Assembly: GCA_905478195.1 (NCBI GenBank)
Contig: CAJQHM010000093.1
Location: 1-53,022, forward strand
Direction: 5' to 3'
DNA: 53,022 bases
DNA from: an uncultured Pseudomonadales bacterium
Lineage (GTDB): Bacteria > Pseudomonadota > Gammaproteobacteria > Pseudomonadales > Pseudohongiellaceae
Below, piece by piece: positions 18,668 through 27,205 of the stretch (positions are counted from its first letter, which is position 1; each line of letters starts with the position of its first letter). The position numbers were made by a program, and so were the translations under genes. The notes beneath the pieces are model-generated. The model had not been told where the DNA came from and did not search any database. It saw only the letters and a program-made list of their open reading frames with translations.

Positions 18668-19375
18668 ATGGAAATCGCAATAGCAGCATTTGTAATATTC
18701 GTTGGCTCGTTCATTCAGAGCTCAATCGGATTCGGCCTGGCCATCGTTGCGGCGCCGGTGCTATTTTTCATCGACCCGCTGTATGTGCCTGCGCCGATTA
18801 CTATATCGGCATTGACACTGTCTGTAGCGAACGCTTATAGCCACTGGCGATCGATATCGTTTCACGGATTGCGCTTCGCGATCCTGGGGCGAATACCAGG
18901 AACTATTTCTGGAGGCTTCCTGCTTCTGTGGATTAATCAGCAGGCGTTGGCGCTGTGGTTAGGGATATCGGTACTCGTTGCAGTAGGTCTCAGTATGAGC
19001 AATATTGTCTTCAAGGCGAATGGTAAATCGCTTTTCTGCGCAGGCTTTCTTTCTGGATTCATGGGCACTAGCTCGTCGATAGGGGGTCCGCCGATGGCTC
19101 TAGTGCTGCAGCATCAAGAGAATGATTTTATCAGGGCAAATTTAGCAGCTTTCTTCGTCGTGAGCTGTCTGATGTCTCTAGTCATGCTGTCGAGTATCGG
19201 GCGCTTCGGTATGGAGCATATTGTGATCTCCCTGCCCTTGATGCCGGCTACCCTTGCAGGGTACTGGTTAGCCATGCGCACCATGCACAAGATTTCCCAT
19301 CGGAATCTACGCCGATTCTCTTTGGGGCTATGTGCTATAGCGGGGGTCGCAGCGACAGCGTCCTATTGGTTCTAG
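18668..19375 (+). CDS. TauE/SafE-family membrane permease
   Basis: 235 residues from ATG 18668 (MEIAIAAFVIFVGSFIQSS). About seven to eight hydrophobic helices with the family-type halves: GSFIQSSIGFGLAIVAAPVL near the N-terminus and GFLSGFMGTSSSIGGPPMAL in the middle, an internal repeat of the G-x-G-x-x-G-GP type. TauE/SafE proteins export sulfite, sulfoacetate or other small anions; the substrate here is unknown. The frame extends 51 codons upstream, but those residues are not membrane-like, so the inner ATG is preferred although its Shine-Dalgarno is weak. Divergent from frmA, with no sulfur genes nearby. Confidence 0.85.
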   Translation: MEIAIAAFVIFVGSFIQSSIGFGLAIVAAPVLFFIDPLYVPAPITISALTLSVANAYSHWRSISFHGLRFAILGRIPGTISGGFLLLWINQQALALWLGISVLVAVGLSMSNIVFKANGKSLFCAGFLSGFMGTSSSIGGPPMALVLQHQENDFIRANLAAFFVVSCLMSLVMLSSIGRFGMEHIVISLPLMPATLAGYWLAMRTMHKISHRNLRRFSLGLCAIAGVAATASYWF

Positions 19376-19451
19376 ACCAAAACAGGATCAGTTGTGGTAC
19401 GGGGATAATTATCGTTAAGCTTTGAGGTGGTAGCGCAAGACGGATAGCAGC

Positions 19452-19493
19452 CATAAAGGCTTCTATGTAGTATGAGTAGAGGCCTTCTTTATG
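19452..19493. repeat. Imperfect intergenic hairpin
   Basis: CATAAAG (19452-19458) pairs with CTTTATG (19487-19493), and GCTTCTA with TAGAGGC (19477-19483, one G-T pair), with a three-base bulge and an 11-nt loop. It lies 77 bp after the permease stop. It has no T-run, so terminator function is uncertain. Confidence 0.35.
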
Positions 19494-19581
19494 CGTTACC
19501 CAGAGGCTGCTATAAGCAGCAGTGTTTGCTAGTATAAGTCTCAGAAAAAGAACAACAGCACAGTGCTAGGGTAGAATATAT

Positions 19582-20355
19582 ATGGCAGCTTGGCCTATCG
19601 AGATTAGCGAGAAATCCTTCAACGACGCCTGGCCCCTGGAAGGGAAGTCTTTCTGGCGCAGTGTTTTTGAGATGCACAAAGACAAGATGGAGATCAAGAA
19701 TCCAAACATTGCCATCGGCAACCTCGAGAAAATATTTTCAGCGACGTTTAATCTGGCCAATAGCAAGGGCTTTCAGGCCATGAGTCTGCGCGATCTTAGT
19801 CGCGAGACCGGCATAAGTATGGGTGGCTTGTACGCCTATATTGGCAGCAAGAATGATCTGGCCTCGGTGATCGAAGGTGTCTTGAGGGATACCATCGAGC
19901 AGATCTCTGGAGGCTTGGCGGCCTACGACCTTGAACCCATAGAGAGTCTTAGAGCTATCGTCTACGGCGAGATTTACGCCATGGAGAAGTTAAGCCCCTG
20001 GTATTATTTCTGCTTTATGGAGTTGAAAGGTCTGCCTCGCGAGCAGCAACAGCAAACCCTTGAGTTAGAATTGCGCTTCGAAGGGATTCTAATGAATGCG
20101 ATACAGGCCGGAGTTGAGGCAGGGCAATTTATCTGTGATCAGCCCGAGCTATTGGCTTCTCAGGTGACGGCACAGTTGCAGCAATGGCACCTAAAACAAT
20201 GGAAGTTCAAGCTTCGAGACATTGGTACACAAGCCTATGCACAGTTTGTCTTTGAGAATCTTCTGAAGTGCCTGGAATATCAGGGCGAGTTAAATAAAAT
20301 CGGTGCCGCTGAAGACGCGTCAAATGCAGCAGCAGAACACTCAGCTGTAGCCTAG
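19582..20355 (+). CDS. TetR-family transcriptional regulator
   Basis: 257 residues. A TetR N-terminal HTH lies at about 48-95 (IFSATFNLANSKGFQAMSLR, then DLSRETGISMGGLYAYIGSK), followed by a helical ligand-binding domain to about 235 and an Ala-rich tail. The DNA-binding domain is preceded by about 47 extra residues, longer than usual; inner ATGs at codons 31 and 36 are possible later starts. It is convergent and overlaps the acyltransferase by four bases. Targets are unknown. Regulation of lipid metabolism genes or the upstream permease is conceivable but not shown. Confidence 0.88.
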   Translation: MAAWPIEISEKSFNDAWPLEGKSFWRSVFEMHKDKMEIKNPNIAIGNLEKIFSATFNLANSKGFQAMSLRDLSRETGISMGGLYAYIGSKNDLASVIEGVLRDTIEQISGGLAAYDLEPIESLRAIVYGEIYAMEKLSPWYYFCFMELKGLPREQQQQTLELELRFEGILMNAIQAGVEAGQFICDQPELLASQVTAQLQQWHLKQWKFKLRDIGTQAYAQFVFENLLKCLEYQGELNKIGAAEDASNAAAEHSAVA

Positions 20356-20927
20356 CTGTTTTCGGCTCTCAGTCCTTGCTTTTGCGCATAAAAGGCGCGA
20401 ATTTCTTTCATGTCCGCCTCCAAATCGCCGGTAGGATGGAAGAAGTCAGCAAACCCTCCCTCTTTCTGCTTTGCATCCACGTAACCCATTAGGATCGGCA
20501 CTTCGGCGTTGTTCGCGATATGGTAAAAACCGGTCTTCCAGTGCGTTACCTTGCTTCTAGTCCCTTCAGGCGGAACCAGCACCACGAAGGTCTCGTTGTC
20601 TTTAAATTGCTTCACCACATCAAACACGACATTGTGCGACTTTGCCCTATTGATCGGGATGCCTCCCAGCCATTTCATTAGGCCAGAAAAAGGGAAGGGA
20701 AATAGGGTGTGCTTTCCCATCCAGTACAGCTGTAATCTTAATTCCAATACCACCAGTAGCATTAAGGGGAAATCCCAGTTGCTAGTGTGAGGTGCGCCAA
20801 TCAATACATATTTTGGAACCGATACTTTGCTGCCCACAGCCTTCCAGCCAGTAAGCTGAAGAATTACTATTGCTAAGAAGCGCAGTATGGGGGTGACTAT
20901 TGGAGTAGAAAAAATTGTGGTTCGCAT
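20352..20927 (-). CDS. PlsC-like lysophospholipid acyltransferase family protein
   Basis: 191 residues. The acyltransferase box I is PHTSNWDFPLML (H-x4-D, with HTSNWD), box II-III GGIPINRAKSH, and PPEGTRSKVTHWKTGFYHIA gives the EGTR phosphate-binding motif. These support transfer of an acyl chain to a lyso-lipid or similar acceptor at the inner membrane; it is shorter than typical PlsC (about 240) and belongs to the small-acyltransferase branch. One hydrophobic N-terminal helix (PILRFLAIVILQLTGW) may anchor it. Its stop overlaps the tetR stop by four bases in convergent orientation. The exact acceptor is unknown. Confidence 0.85.
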   Translation of the reverse strand: MRTTIFSTPIVTPILRFLAIVILQLTGWKAVGSKVSVPKYVLIGAPHTSNWDFPLMLLVVLELRLQLYWMGKHTLFPFPFSGLMKWLGGIPINRAKSHNVVFDVVKQFKDNETFVVLVPPEGTRSKVTHWKTGFYHIANNAEVPILMGYVDAKQKEGGFADFFHPTGDLEADMKEIRAFYAQKQGLRAENS

Positions 20928-20986
20928 TGTCTTCTGTTCCGGTTGGACGGCAGCGAGTATAACAGTGCTTGACGGGTGTAAGCTAG

Positions 20987-21022
20987 AGCCCGAATACGCT
21001 TAGGAAAAGGTGTATTCGGGCT
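20987..21022. repeat. 11-bp perfect inverted repeat
   Basis: AGCCCGAATAC (20987-20997) and GTATTCGGGCT (21012-21022) with a 14-nt loop, between the acyltransferase promoter side and the end of the small secreted-protein gene. It could terminate minus-strand transcripts, but no T-run follows on either strand. Confidence 0.5.
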
Positions 21023-21141
21023 GGGTTGAAAAGGTTATTCGTAATGAAAGGTAACGGTAAAATATTCCTTTCGTTTTGCCTTAACGCTTATGGAGTCGAC
21101 GTAGCCTCTCGTGTTCAGAAATTGACTGGGTTCAAAAAGGC

Positions 21142-21594
21142 TCAAGTAGTACCTCTCCGACTAATCAATCGTTTGCTCGGATAAGTTATAACATCGTTTA
21201 TATGGAAATCGCCACGATCAATGCCCGTAAAACTAATTCCGCTAAGAGCTCGGTTGGGATAGGGGTTGGTGACTAGGCGAGTGCGCCGCGAACTTCCTCC
21301 GCGAATTGGTTCGCTAGTTATGCTTTTACGGCTGTAGCTGTTGTCGTGTCCATTATCAAAGATTCGCGATGAATTTCGTGAATCATGGTTGTACCCTCTG
21401 TCGTGACGCGAACGGATGATTCTGTCTTCGGAAAAATCTCGCGCTGTGTCCAAAACCAGATAGCCTGTCGCGATGCCGATCAATAGATCCGAAGCGTCGA
21501 AATTCCTGTAACCATTGTCCGCATAGGCTGTACCCGACCCTATGATTAGGAATGCAGACAAGAAAAATAATGTGGTATGCAGTGTCTTCTTCAT
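21142..21594 (-). CDS. Small secreted protein of unknown function
   Basis: 150 residues from ATG 21594, which has AGGAGAG spaced about five bases upstream; the frame extends nine codons further. Residues 1-25 form a Sec signal peptide ending GTAYA before DNGY. The mature part is rich in Arg, Ser, Asn, Asp and Tyr, with a short hydrophobic stretch (LLIGIATGYLVLD) near its start, a disordered-looking middle (HDSRNSSRIFDNGHDNSYSR) and a positively charged C-terminus. I recognise no domain. It may be periplasmic or surface-associated. It is a single gene by spacing. Confidence 0.7.
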   Translation of the reverse strand: MKKTLHTTLFFLSAFLIIGSGTAYADNGYRNFDASDLLIGIATGYLVLDTARDFSEDRIIRSRHDRGYNHDSRNSSRIFDNGHDNSYSRKSITSEPIRGGSSRRTRLVTNPYPNRALSGISFTGIDRGDFHINDVITYPSKRLISRRGTT

Positions 21595-21730
21595 CGCAGC
21601 TCTCCTGTTGTTAGCCGTCATATTACGCTGTCTAGATGAACTGCAAATGAACGCTGCTGCAGATTTATTCGAGGGATGTTCGCGTGTGGAAATTTTTTAA
21701 CTACTGTGTAAAGTCAGATTGGGGACAGGA

Positions 21731-22135
21731 CTATTCCGAGTCATCGCCGAACAGGCGTTTTAATTCATCGAGTGCCTTGTCGGCCTCTGTTATCGGTGTT
21801 GCGCTCTCAAGCTTGTCTTCTTCCAGTTCTTCCCCAAACAGTTCGGCAAGACTGGCCTTGGCCGCCATTGCGGCGGCATCGTCTTTCTTGCTATAGGCCT
21901 TAGTATTTACTCTGAAAAAGTCGCAGAAGTTGGCTTTTTCCTTGTCTAGCACGAAGTCGGCTCTATCCTCGCTGCAGGCATCGGAGAGGCCAGGGGCATA
22001 ACTCTTACAGCAGATACAGGCGTGAAGGTCGGCCTTACAGGTGCTGCATTCTTCGTAGCGAGAAAATGGCAGCAGCAAATTGCGCAGTGTTTTGCCGCAT
22101 TTCCAGCATTGAATTGTGATGCTTCGGCTTCCCAT
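21731..22135 (-). CDS. Cysteine-rich zinc-ribbon-like protein
   Basis: 134 residues. The first 75 hold a dense cysteine pattern: CWKCG, CSTCKADLHACICC, then DACSEDRADFVLDKEKANFC. At least two metal sites are plausible. The second half is acidic and helical, ending LDELKRLFGDDSE. I recall similar uncharacterised proteins with an ANFCDFF motif, but no function is known to me. It begins 15 bp after the nitroreductase on the same strand, so the two are almost certainly co-transcribed. Confidence 0.8.
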   Translation of the reverse strand: MGSRSITIQCWKCGKTLRNLLLPFSRYEECSTCKADLHACICCKSYAPGLSDACSEDRADFVLDKEKANFCDFFRVNTKAYSKKDDAAAMAAKASLAELFGEELEEDKLESATPITEADKALDELKRLFGDDSE

Positions 22136-22150
22136 GTCGTCAGGGGCCAG

Positions 22151-22705
22151 CTACCATTCTTGAAAGTGGGCTTGTATGTCGGGCTCGCACAATTGCTTGG
22201 TGCCGCCGTCTATCGTGCCTATGTAGAGAAAGCCAATGATTTTCTCATCGGCGCTCAATCCCAAGCCACCTTTGACGACTGCATTGTAGGCCAGAGAGCC
22301 TGTTCTCCACATAGCGCCCACGCCTTGTGCAAATGCCGCGAGTAACATGTTTTGAGTGGCTGCAGCTGCGGACAAATCCTGCTCGATCTGTGGCACCTTA
22401 GGGTGAGGCTTGTAGCAGGAAATACATACTACAATGAGCGGCGCCCGCATGGGCTTGCGGCGCAGCTTTTCCTGCGCGGTAGAGTTCAGGGATGCATCGT
22501 TAGCAAGGCCTGCATCGACAAATAGATCCCCCAGCCTTAATCGTGCGTCTCCTTTGATCAGCAGAAAGCGCCAGGGTCTGAGAACCGCGTGATCTGCCGC
22601 CCGAAAGGCTGCCTTATAGATGTTCTCGAGCATTTGCGGGGAGGGAAGAGGCTCGCTAAGTCTGGGGACCGAGCTTCTCGAATGTAGTGCTTCTAGTGCA
22701 TCCAT
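22151..22705 (-). CDS. Nitroreductase-family flavoprotein (YdjA-like)
   Basis: 184 residues, FMN-dependent nitroreductase fold of the small YdjA type. It starts MDALEALHSRSSVPRLSEP, like remembered E. coli YdjA (MDALELLINRRSASRL), with RAADHAVLRPWRFLLIKGD for FMN binding, HPKVPQIEQDLSAAAATQNM in the middle and GFLYIGT near the end. The natural substrate is unknown; the family reduces nitroaromatics or quinones with NAD(P)H. It is the first gene of a two-gene unit with a cysteine-rich partner, and divergent from the radical SAM gene across 326 bp. Confidence 0.9.
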   Translation of the reverse strand: MDALEALHSRSSVPRLSEPLPSPQMLENIYKAAFRAADHAVLRPWRFLLIKGDARLRLGDLFVDAGLANDASLNSTAQEKLRRKPMRAPLIVVCISCYKPHPKVPQIEQDLSAAAATQNMLLAAFAQGVGAMWRTGSLAYNAVVKGGLGLSADEKIIGFLYIGTIDGGTKQLCEPDIQAHFQEW

Positions 22706-23031
22706 AGCATGTGTTTTTCCAAGTCAATAGATGGCCATTGGCGAGCCACTCAGGGCAACGATGGTCGGCTTACAGTTGAAGCATAAAGCAATCATAGATT
22801 GCTGGAAACCGCTGCAGGTTCAAATAGCCAGTAACCACATTTTCCTCAGGGTTATGTGTGGCCGGGTTCATGATAATTATTCAGGATACTGGTATACTTT
22901 CGCGCTATTCAGTCGATAGTAAATGGATGGGCTGTGTTAGTGTTGATGGCAGGCTTTGCCTAGTTTTTTCGACCAGGTTTTTAGGATTAGGCTTTGGTAG
23001 GCCTTGCAAAGAGAGTACTCAGGGTTTAGTT
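22706..23031. other. Divergent intergenic region, nitroreductase / radical SAM gene
   Basis: 326 bp. The radical SAM frame is open from 22858, but that part (hydrophobic and Cys/Gly rich) is unlike the family N-terminus. TATACT at 22893-22898 could be a -10 element for the radical SAM gene, without a good -35. I see no RNA gene or repeat. Confidence 0.35.
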
Positions 23032-24633
23032 ATGAATTCCAAGGCAGATGTTATTGCGGTCGGCAACGACCGGCCGGTATATCCTCAGGATAAATCAAGA
23101 TGGTTCGGCAGTGTTAAAAAGAAGACGCTACGCCTGGCGTTCTCGTTTTATTCCCCCGACGGTAACGAAATTGCCATGCCCATTGCGAGCATGTCGGCTT
23201 ATTTAAAGCGCGACTTCCCCCACGTTGAAGTATTGCTTGAGCCGGTTCTTATTTTGCGCGATGCGGAGAAATATTCGCCGGAAAACTATGCTCGCATGAT
23301 CCAGGATCTGGATGCAGATGTGATCGCGTTCTCGATCATGAGCCCGCACTGGTATCCGATGGAGCCCTATTTCGCCGAGATTAAAAAATTGATGCCGGAT
23401 ATGCCTATCGTGATAGGTGGCTATCAGGCGATGTTGTCACAAGAGCAGACTATCGAGAATCCTGATATCGATTACATTTGCGTAGGCGATGGTGAGTACG
23501 CTATTGGCAATTTAGTGCAACATCTAATGGGCTTGAAACACGGCCCCGCCGATGGCATGTGGGAAAAATTGATAGACGGGTCTGTCTATGAAACCGAAGC
23601 ACACCAGATTGGAGATTTAGCATCGCTACCGTTCCCCGATTACGATGTCTTTGAAAAGGAAGACGGTTTCAAAGATGTAAACTCGTCGATTTTTGGTCCG
23701 AAGGGAAAGTTAGTGTTACCGGTTATGACTGGTCGAGGTTGTCCTTATCGCTGCACCTACTGTTGTAACACTCCAATTCTTGAAGGCTGGAAAACCAAGA
23801 AGACCTTTCTAAGAAAGTACGATCCGCAGGATATGGTTGATGAGCTCATCCGCCTACGCGACAAGTATGGCGTAGGCTATTTCGAATTTTGGGATGAACT
23901 TTTTCTTTCGAACCTAAAATTCGTGCGCGCATTCTTCGAGCTCTATAAAGAGCAGATACGTCTTCCGTTCTCGATAAATTCACGTGTTGAGGTGATGAAC
24001 GAAGAATTCTGTAAGACAGCCGCCGAGGCAGGTTGTCATACAATCTGGTTTGGCATCGAAAGTGGTGACGAGCAATTCAGAGCCAAGATGCTCGGTCGTA
24101 AGATGACCAACAAGCAAGTTATCGAAGCCGCTGCTAACTGCAAGAAGGCCGGCATTAACCGGCTTACCTTCAATATTGTCGGTGCGCCACGTGAGACCGC
24201 TGATAATATGCGCCAGACGCTGAAACTAAACCAGGAAATAGCACCAGAGCATTTCTTCTTCTTTCCCTACATACCACTGCGTGGGACTCCGCTTTACAAT
24301 ATCGCGAAAGAAGATGGCTTGCTGCTTACCGATAAGAGGGAGCTTCACTACCTTTCTGCGGCGAATGATCAGCAGTTCATTCTCAATATGAAAGAGTGTC
24401 CAAAGCTGCTAACGCAGGAAGATTACAACGAGATCTGCATGGAAATGCTTGCCTTTCAGCAGGCGAATAATCGATTGAGCTATGACGATGAGCCCGGCGA
24501 CGCGACTGTTGAGGACAAGAGTTTCACCTTCGTTGAGGCTGCCAACACAGAGCAGAAGGAAGCCGATGTGGTAGTGCCTCCACCCGCTTCAAGCTCGTTA
24601 TTGGATGGCGTAAAGAACCTATTTCGCAGTTAG
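23032..24633 (+). CDS. B12-binding-type radical SAM protein
   Basis: 533 residues from ATG 23032 (AGGG nine bases upstream). An N-terminal cobalamin-binding-like Rossmann domain (about 35-170, ending VIGGYQAML ... YICVGDGEYAI) precedes the radical SAM core, whose cluster cysteines are in GRGCPYRCTYCCN (237, 241, 244). FEFWDELFLSN and HTIWFGIESGDEQFRAKMLG are typical core strands. The classical cobalamin DxHxxG motif is not evident, so real B12 binding is uncertain. The C-terminal 60 residues are acidic and proline-rich. Product unknown: such enzymes make methylated or rearranged lipids, hopanoids and cofactors. No pathway genes lie beside it; a convergent MATE exporter follows 4 bp later. Confidence 0.88.
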   Translation: MNSKADVIAVGNDRPVYPQDKSRWFGSVKKKTLRLAFSFYSPDGNEIAMPIASMSAYLKRDFPHVEVLLEPVLILRDAEKYSPENYARMIQDLDADVIAFSIMSPHWYPMEPYFAEIKKLMPDMPIVIGGYQAMLSQEQTIENPDIDYICVGDGEYAIGNLVQHLMGLKHGPADGMWEKLIDGSVYETEAHQIGDLASLPFPDYDVFEKEDGFKDVNSSIFGPKGKLVLPVMTGRGCPYRCTYCCNTPILEGWKTKKTFLRKYDPQDMVDELIRLRDKYGVGYFEFWDELFLSNLKFVRAFFELYKEQIRLPFSINSRVEVMNEEFCKTAAEAGCHTIWFGIESGDEQFRAKMLGRKMTNKQVIEAAANCKKAGINRLTFNIVGAPRETADNMRQTLKLNQEIAPEHFFFFPYIPLRGTPLYNIAKEDGLLLTDKRELHYLSAANDQQFILNMKECPKLLTQEDYNEICMEMLAFQQANNRLSYDDEPGDATVEDKSFTFVEAANTEQKEADVVVPPPASSSLLDGVKNLFRS

Positions 24634-24637
24634 GCCT

Positions 24638-26023
24638 TTAGGCTATATTCTCTGAAGAGTTGGCGAGCGTTTCATGCTCGCCTGAGAGTGCCTTGTTGAC
24701 GGTTCGCAGAGATATTGCGGCCATCAGAAGATTGCCACAAGCTGCCCCCGCGAAGAATCCCACCAGACCAAATAGCTGACTGCCCACATAGGCCAGAGGT
24801 ACATAGAACAGGAAGAATCTGGCGGCGCTTAAGTAGAGAGCCGACATAGGCCTGTGCAAAGCGTTAAGCGACGAATTGGAGAGTATGATTATGCCCTGCA
24901 TGCCGTAACCCAGGGGCAAGATCCAGAGAAAGAGTTTGATGGTCGCGATTACTTCAGCGTCGTCGGAAAAGGTAGAGGCAATAAGGCCAGCTCCAAGTGC
25001 CAGAACCACATAGACTAGTAACTGCCAGCTAAGAATGAACTTAATGGCTAGCCTGTAAGCTTCCTCGACGCGATCTATTTTCCCCGCGCCATAGTTTTGA
25101 CTGATAAGCGGGGGCAGAGAGGATGACATCGCCAATACAATAAGTGTGGCTATGGGCTCCAGTCGGGCCCCGACGCCGAAGGCGGCTACGGCGGTATCGC
25201 CAAAGCTTGCGGCAATGGCGGTCATGACACCAGCGGCAAGTGGGGTCATCATATTCGCACCGGCTGCGGGCACTCCAATGCGCAGCATCTCTCGCCCCGA
25301 TGAAAGCATGACAGGCCTGCTCGGTAGAGAGCGACTGACAAGTTCCTTCTTGACGACAAGCAGATACATCAGATAGAAGTAACTGAACCCCCAGGCTGTT
25401 ACTGTAGCCCATGCAGCTCCCTGGATGCCGAGTGCCGGCACCGGGCCAAGGCCGAAGATGAAGATTGGGTCTAGAACCGCATTGATAAAGCCGGCGCCAG
25501 CCATCAATATGCTCGGTGTCTTGGTATCGCCGCAGGCGCGCAGCACACTGTTGCCAGTCATGATGCAGACCACCATGATGCTGCCTGGAAACCAGACCAC
25601 CATATATTCTCTGATCGCTGGCATAAGCGATTCGCTAGCACCCATCAGGAAGAAGATCTCCTCCATGAAGAACCAGCATAGGCCCACCACGATGGCAGCG
25701 AGCATTAAGGAGATATAGTTGATTACGGTAGAGGCTTCTTTGGCTTTCTCGTATTCAGACCTGCCTAGATACTTGCCAACGACAGCCGATGCGCCTATGC
25801 CAAGGCCTATGGCCAGACTCATGATGGTGAATGTGACAGGGAAGGTGAAACTAATGGCGGTGAGTGCTTCGGTGCCAAGGAAACTGATGAACAGGGTGTC
25901 TACCAGGCTGAATGTGAATAGCATGAGCATGCCGATTATCATCGGTGTCGTCATGCGAATTAGGGACTTTTCTATGGAGCCTTCTGACAGATTAAAACTG
26001 TGCTTATTACTAGTTGAAGACAT
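24638..26023 (-). CDS. MATE-family efflux transporter
   Basis: 461 residues with about 12 membrane helices in two related halves: PMIIGMLMLFTFSLVDTLFI starts the first, and MLRIGVPAAGANMMTPLAAG the second. GDTKTPSILMAGAGFINAVL and ALGIQGAAWATV are typical of MATE/DinF-type sodium- or proton-coupled exporters. It probably extrudes cationic compounds or a metabolite. It lies downstream of suhB on the same strand (106 bp) and converges with the radical SAM gene, with only 4 bp between stops. Confidence 0.92.
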   Translation of the reverse strand: MSSTSNKHSFNLSEGSIEKSLIRMTTPMIIGMLMLFTFSLVDTLFISFLGTEALTAISFTFPVTFTIMSLAIGLGIGASAVVGKYLGRSEYEKAKEASTVINYISLMLAAIVVGLCWFFMEEIFFLMGASESLMPAIREYMVVWFPGSIMVVCIMTGNSVLRACGDTKTPSILMAGAGFINAVLDPIFIFGLGPVPALGIQGAAWATVTAWGFSYFYLMYLLVVKKELVSRSLPSRPVMLSSGREMLRIGVPAAGANMMTPLAAGVMTAIAASFGDTAVAAFGVGARLEPIATLIVLAMSSSLPPLISQNYGAGKIDRVEEAYRLAIKFILSWQLLVYVVLALGAGLIASTFSDDAEVIATIKLFLWILPLGYGMQGIIILSNSSLNALHRPMSALYLSAARFFLFYVPLAYVGSQLFGLVGFFAGAACGNLLMAAISLRTVNKALSGEHETLANSSENIA

Positions 26024-26129
26024 ATAAATGCGGTATCCAGTGGAAATTTTTAAACCGTCTCGCCCTATCTATTCATCAATATACCTTAGATTGCAAAACA
26101 ATTTCCGACAGACACAGAAAATTGCAAAC

Positions 26130-26909
26130 CTAGACTGCAAGCCCCTTTCTTATCTTGCTTAGCTGCTTGTATATCTTCGGATTGCCGAAGTGCAGTTCCT
26201 TGGCCTCGCTAAGGTTGGGATTGCCGCTCTCGCTAGCCAGCAGCCCGCCGGCCTCCTGCAGTATGAGTTTGGCCGCGGCTAGAGTGAGTCGATTCTCATT
26301 GGCTGCGCTGCCACCTTGTATCCGATCTGCCGCTATCTGTATCATATCTAGCGCGGTACAGCCGGAAATCCGCGGGCTTGCTCCCGCGCTCATAAATTCT
26401 GACTGCAGGGCGATGGCTACGTCTTGGGGTAGTCCGTCTGGATTGATGCTGAGAAGGCTTCCCTGAATCTCTGTTCGATTGCCCACGCGAATTCTATGTG
26501 AATTCAGGCGAGCACCGGCGCCGCGTGTCGCGATGAACTCTTCACGTAGAAGCGGGCAGAGAAATATCGCATGTTGCACTGTGCCTTCGATCTGGCAGGC
26601 CAGAGATACGCCGAATTGGGTATAGCCGGTGGCAAAGTTTCTATTGCCGACCAGTGGGTCGATAAGCCAAACGGTATTCTTATTCTCGCCCTCTCTAAGG
26701 CCGGAGGCGCGGGAATGGAAACTGTGCTCGGGATGGGCCTTCTCTAGGTGATAGATAATCGTTTTTTCGGCTTCAAGATCCATCGAGGTGAGAAAATTGT
26801 CTGGATCGTCGTTGATTATTTTAATTCTATCGAGGCGATCACTGCTATGTGCTATGGCCTCAGCTGCATCTCTTGCAGCCTGCAGTGCGATGTTTAACAA
26901 GGGGTGCAT
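26130..26909 (-). CDS. suhB: SuhB ortholog with catalytic residues lost (predicted non-phosphatase)
   Basis: 259 residues, aligned without gaps to remembered E. coli SuhB over the first 130 residues (MHPLLNIALQAARDAAEAIA against MHPMLNIAVRAARKAGNLIA). The metal-binding motif WVIDPLDGTTNF reads WLIDPLVGNRNF: Asp84 is kept, but Asp87 is Val and Thr90 is Arg. TEESG at 66-70 reads SRASG, losing Glu67 and Glu68. In the second motif, WDFAAGELLVREAGG reads LTLAAAKLILQEAGG, so the metal Asp (E. coli 212) is Thr. Inositol-phosphatase activity is therefore unlikely. E. coli SuhB has a separate role in rRNA transcription antitermination with Nus factors, which could be what is kept. Divergence from trmJ, as in E. 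coli, supports orthology. AGGAAG precedes the ATG. Confidence 0.88.
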   Translation of the reverse strand: MHPLLNIALQAARDAAEAIAHSSDRLDRIKIINDDPDNFLTSMDLEAEKTIIYHLEKAHPEHSFHSRASGLREGENKNTVWLIDPLVGNRNFATGYTQFGVSLACQIEGTVQHAIFLCPLLREEFIATRGAGARLNSHRIRVGNRTEIQGSLLSINPDGLPQDVAIALQSEFMSAGASPRISGCTALDMIQIAADRIQGGSAANENRLTLAAAKLILQEAGGLLASESGNPNLSEAKELHFGNPKIYKQLSKIRKGLAV

Positions 26910-27162
26910 TACTGACTTCCTGACCGTGCCAAAAGGCCGTGGCCTGCTGGTTATTCTTGGGCTAGAACCGAGTAGATGCAGCCCATCTGATTTGGGCCTG
27001 CAGGAGAATTCTTGGTGAATTGCCCGTGTCCGCGAACTGCGCTACAGCTACCGAATTTTGGGGCTATGATAGCAAACAAAAGAAAGCAGAAGGAAACTAT
27101 TCCAATGTCGGTCAATTCAAAGGGGATTTAGCAGCTGTTAGCCCGCGACTTCGCTCGTATCC

Positions 27163-27171
27163 TGCTATAAT
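27163..27171 (+). promoter_or_regulatory. Extended -10 promoter for trmJ
   Basis: TGCTATAAT matches the extended -10 consensus TGnTATAAT perfectly; no clear -35 is needed or seen. It lies 35 bp before the ATG at 27206, and inside the longer open frame from 27020, which argues against that earlier start. Confidence 0.6.
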
Positions 27172-27205
27172 TCGCCGCTCTTTTGGTCGGAATAGTTGCG
27201 GTACA

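Noticed and set aside
27020-27205. Extended N-terminus for TrmJ
   Set aside because: An extended -10 promoter lies inside and the added residues are not family-like.
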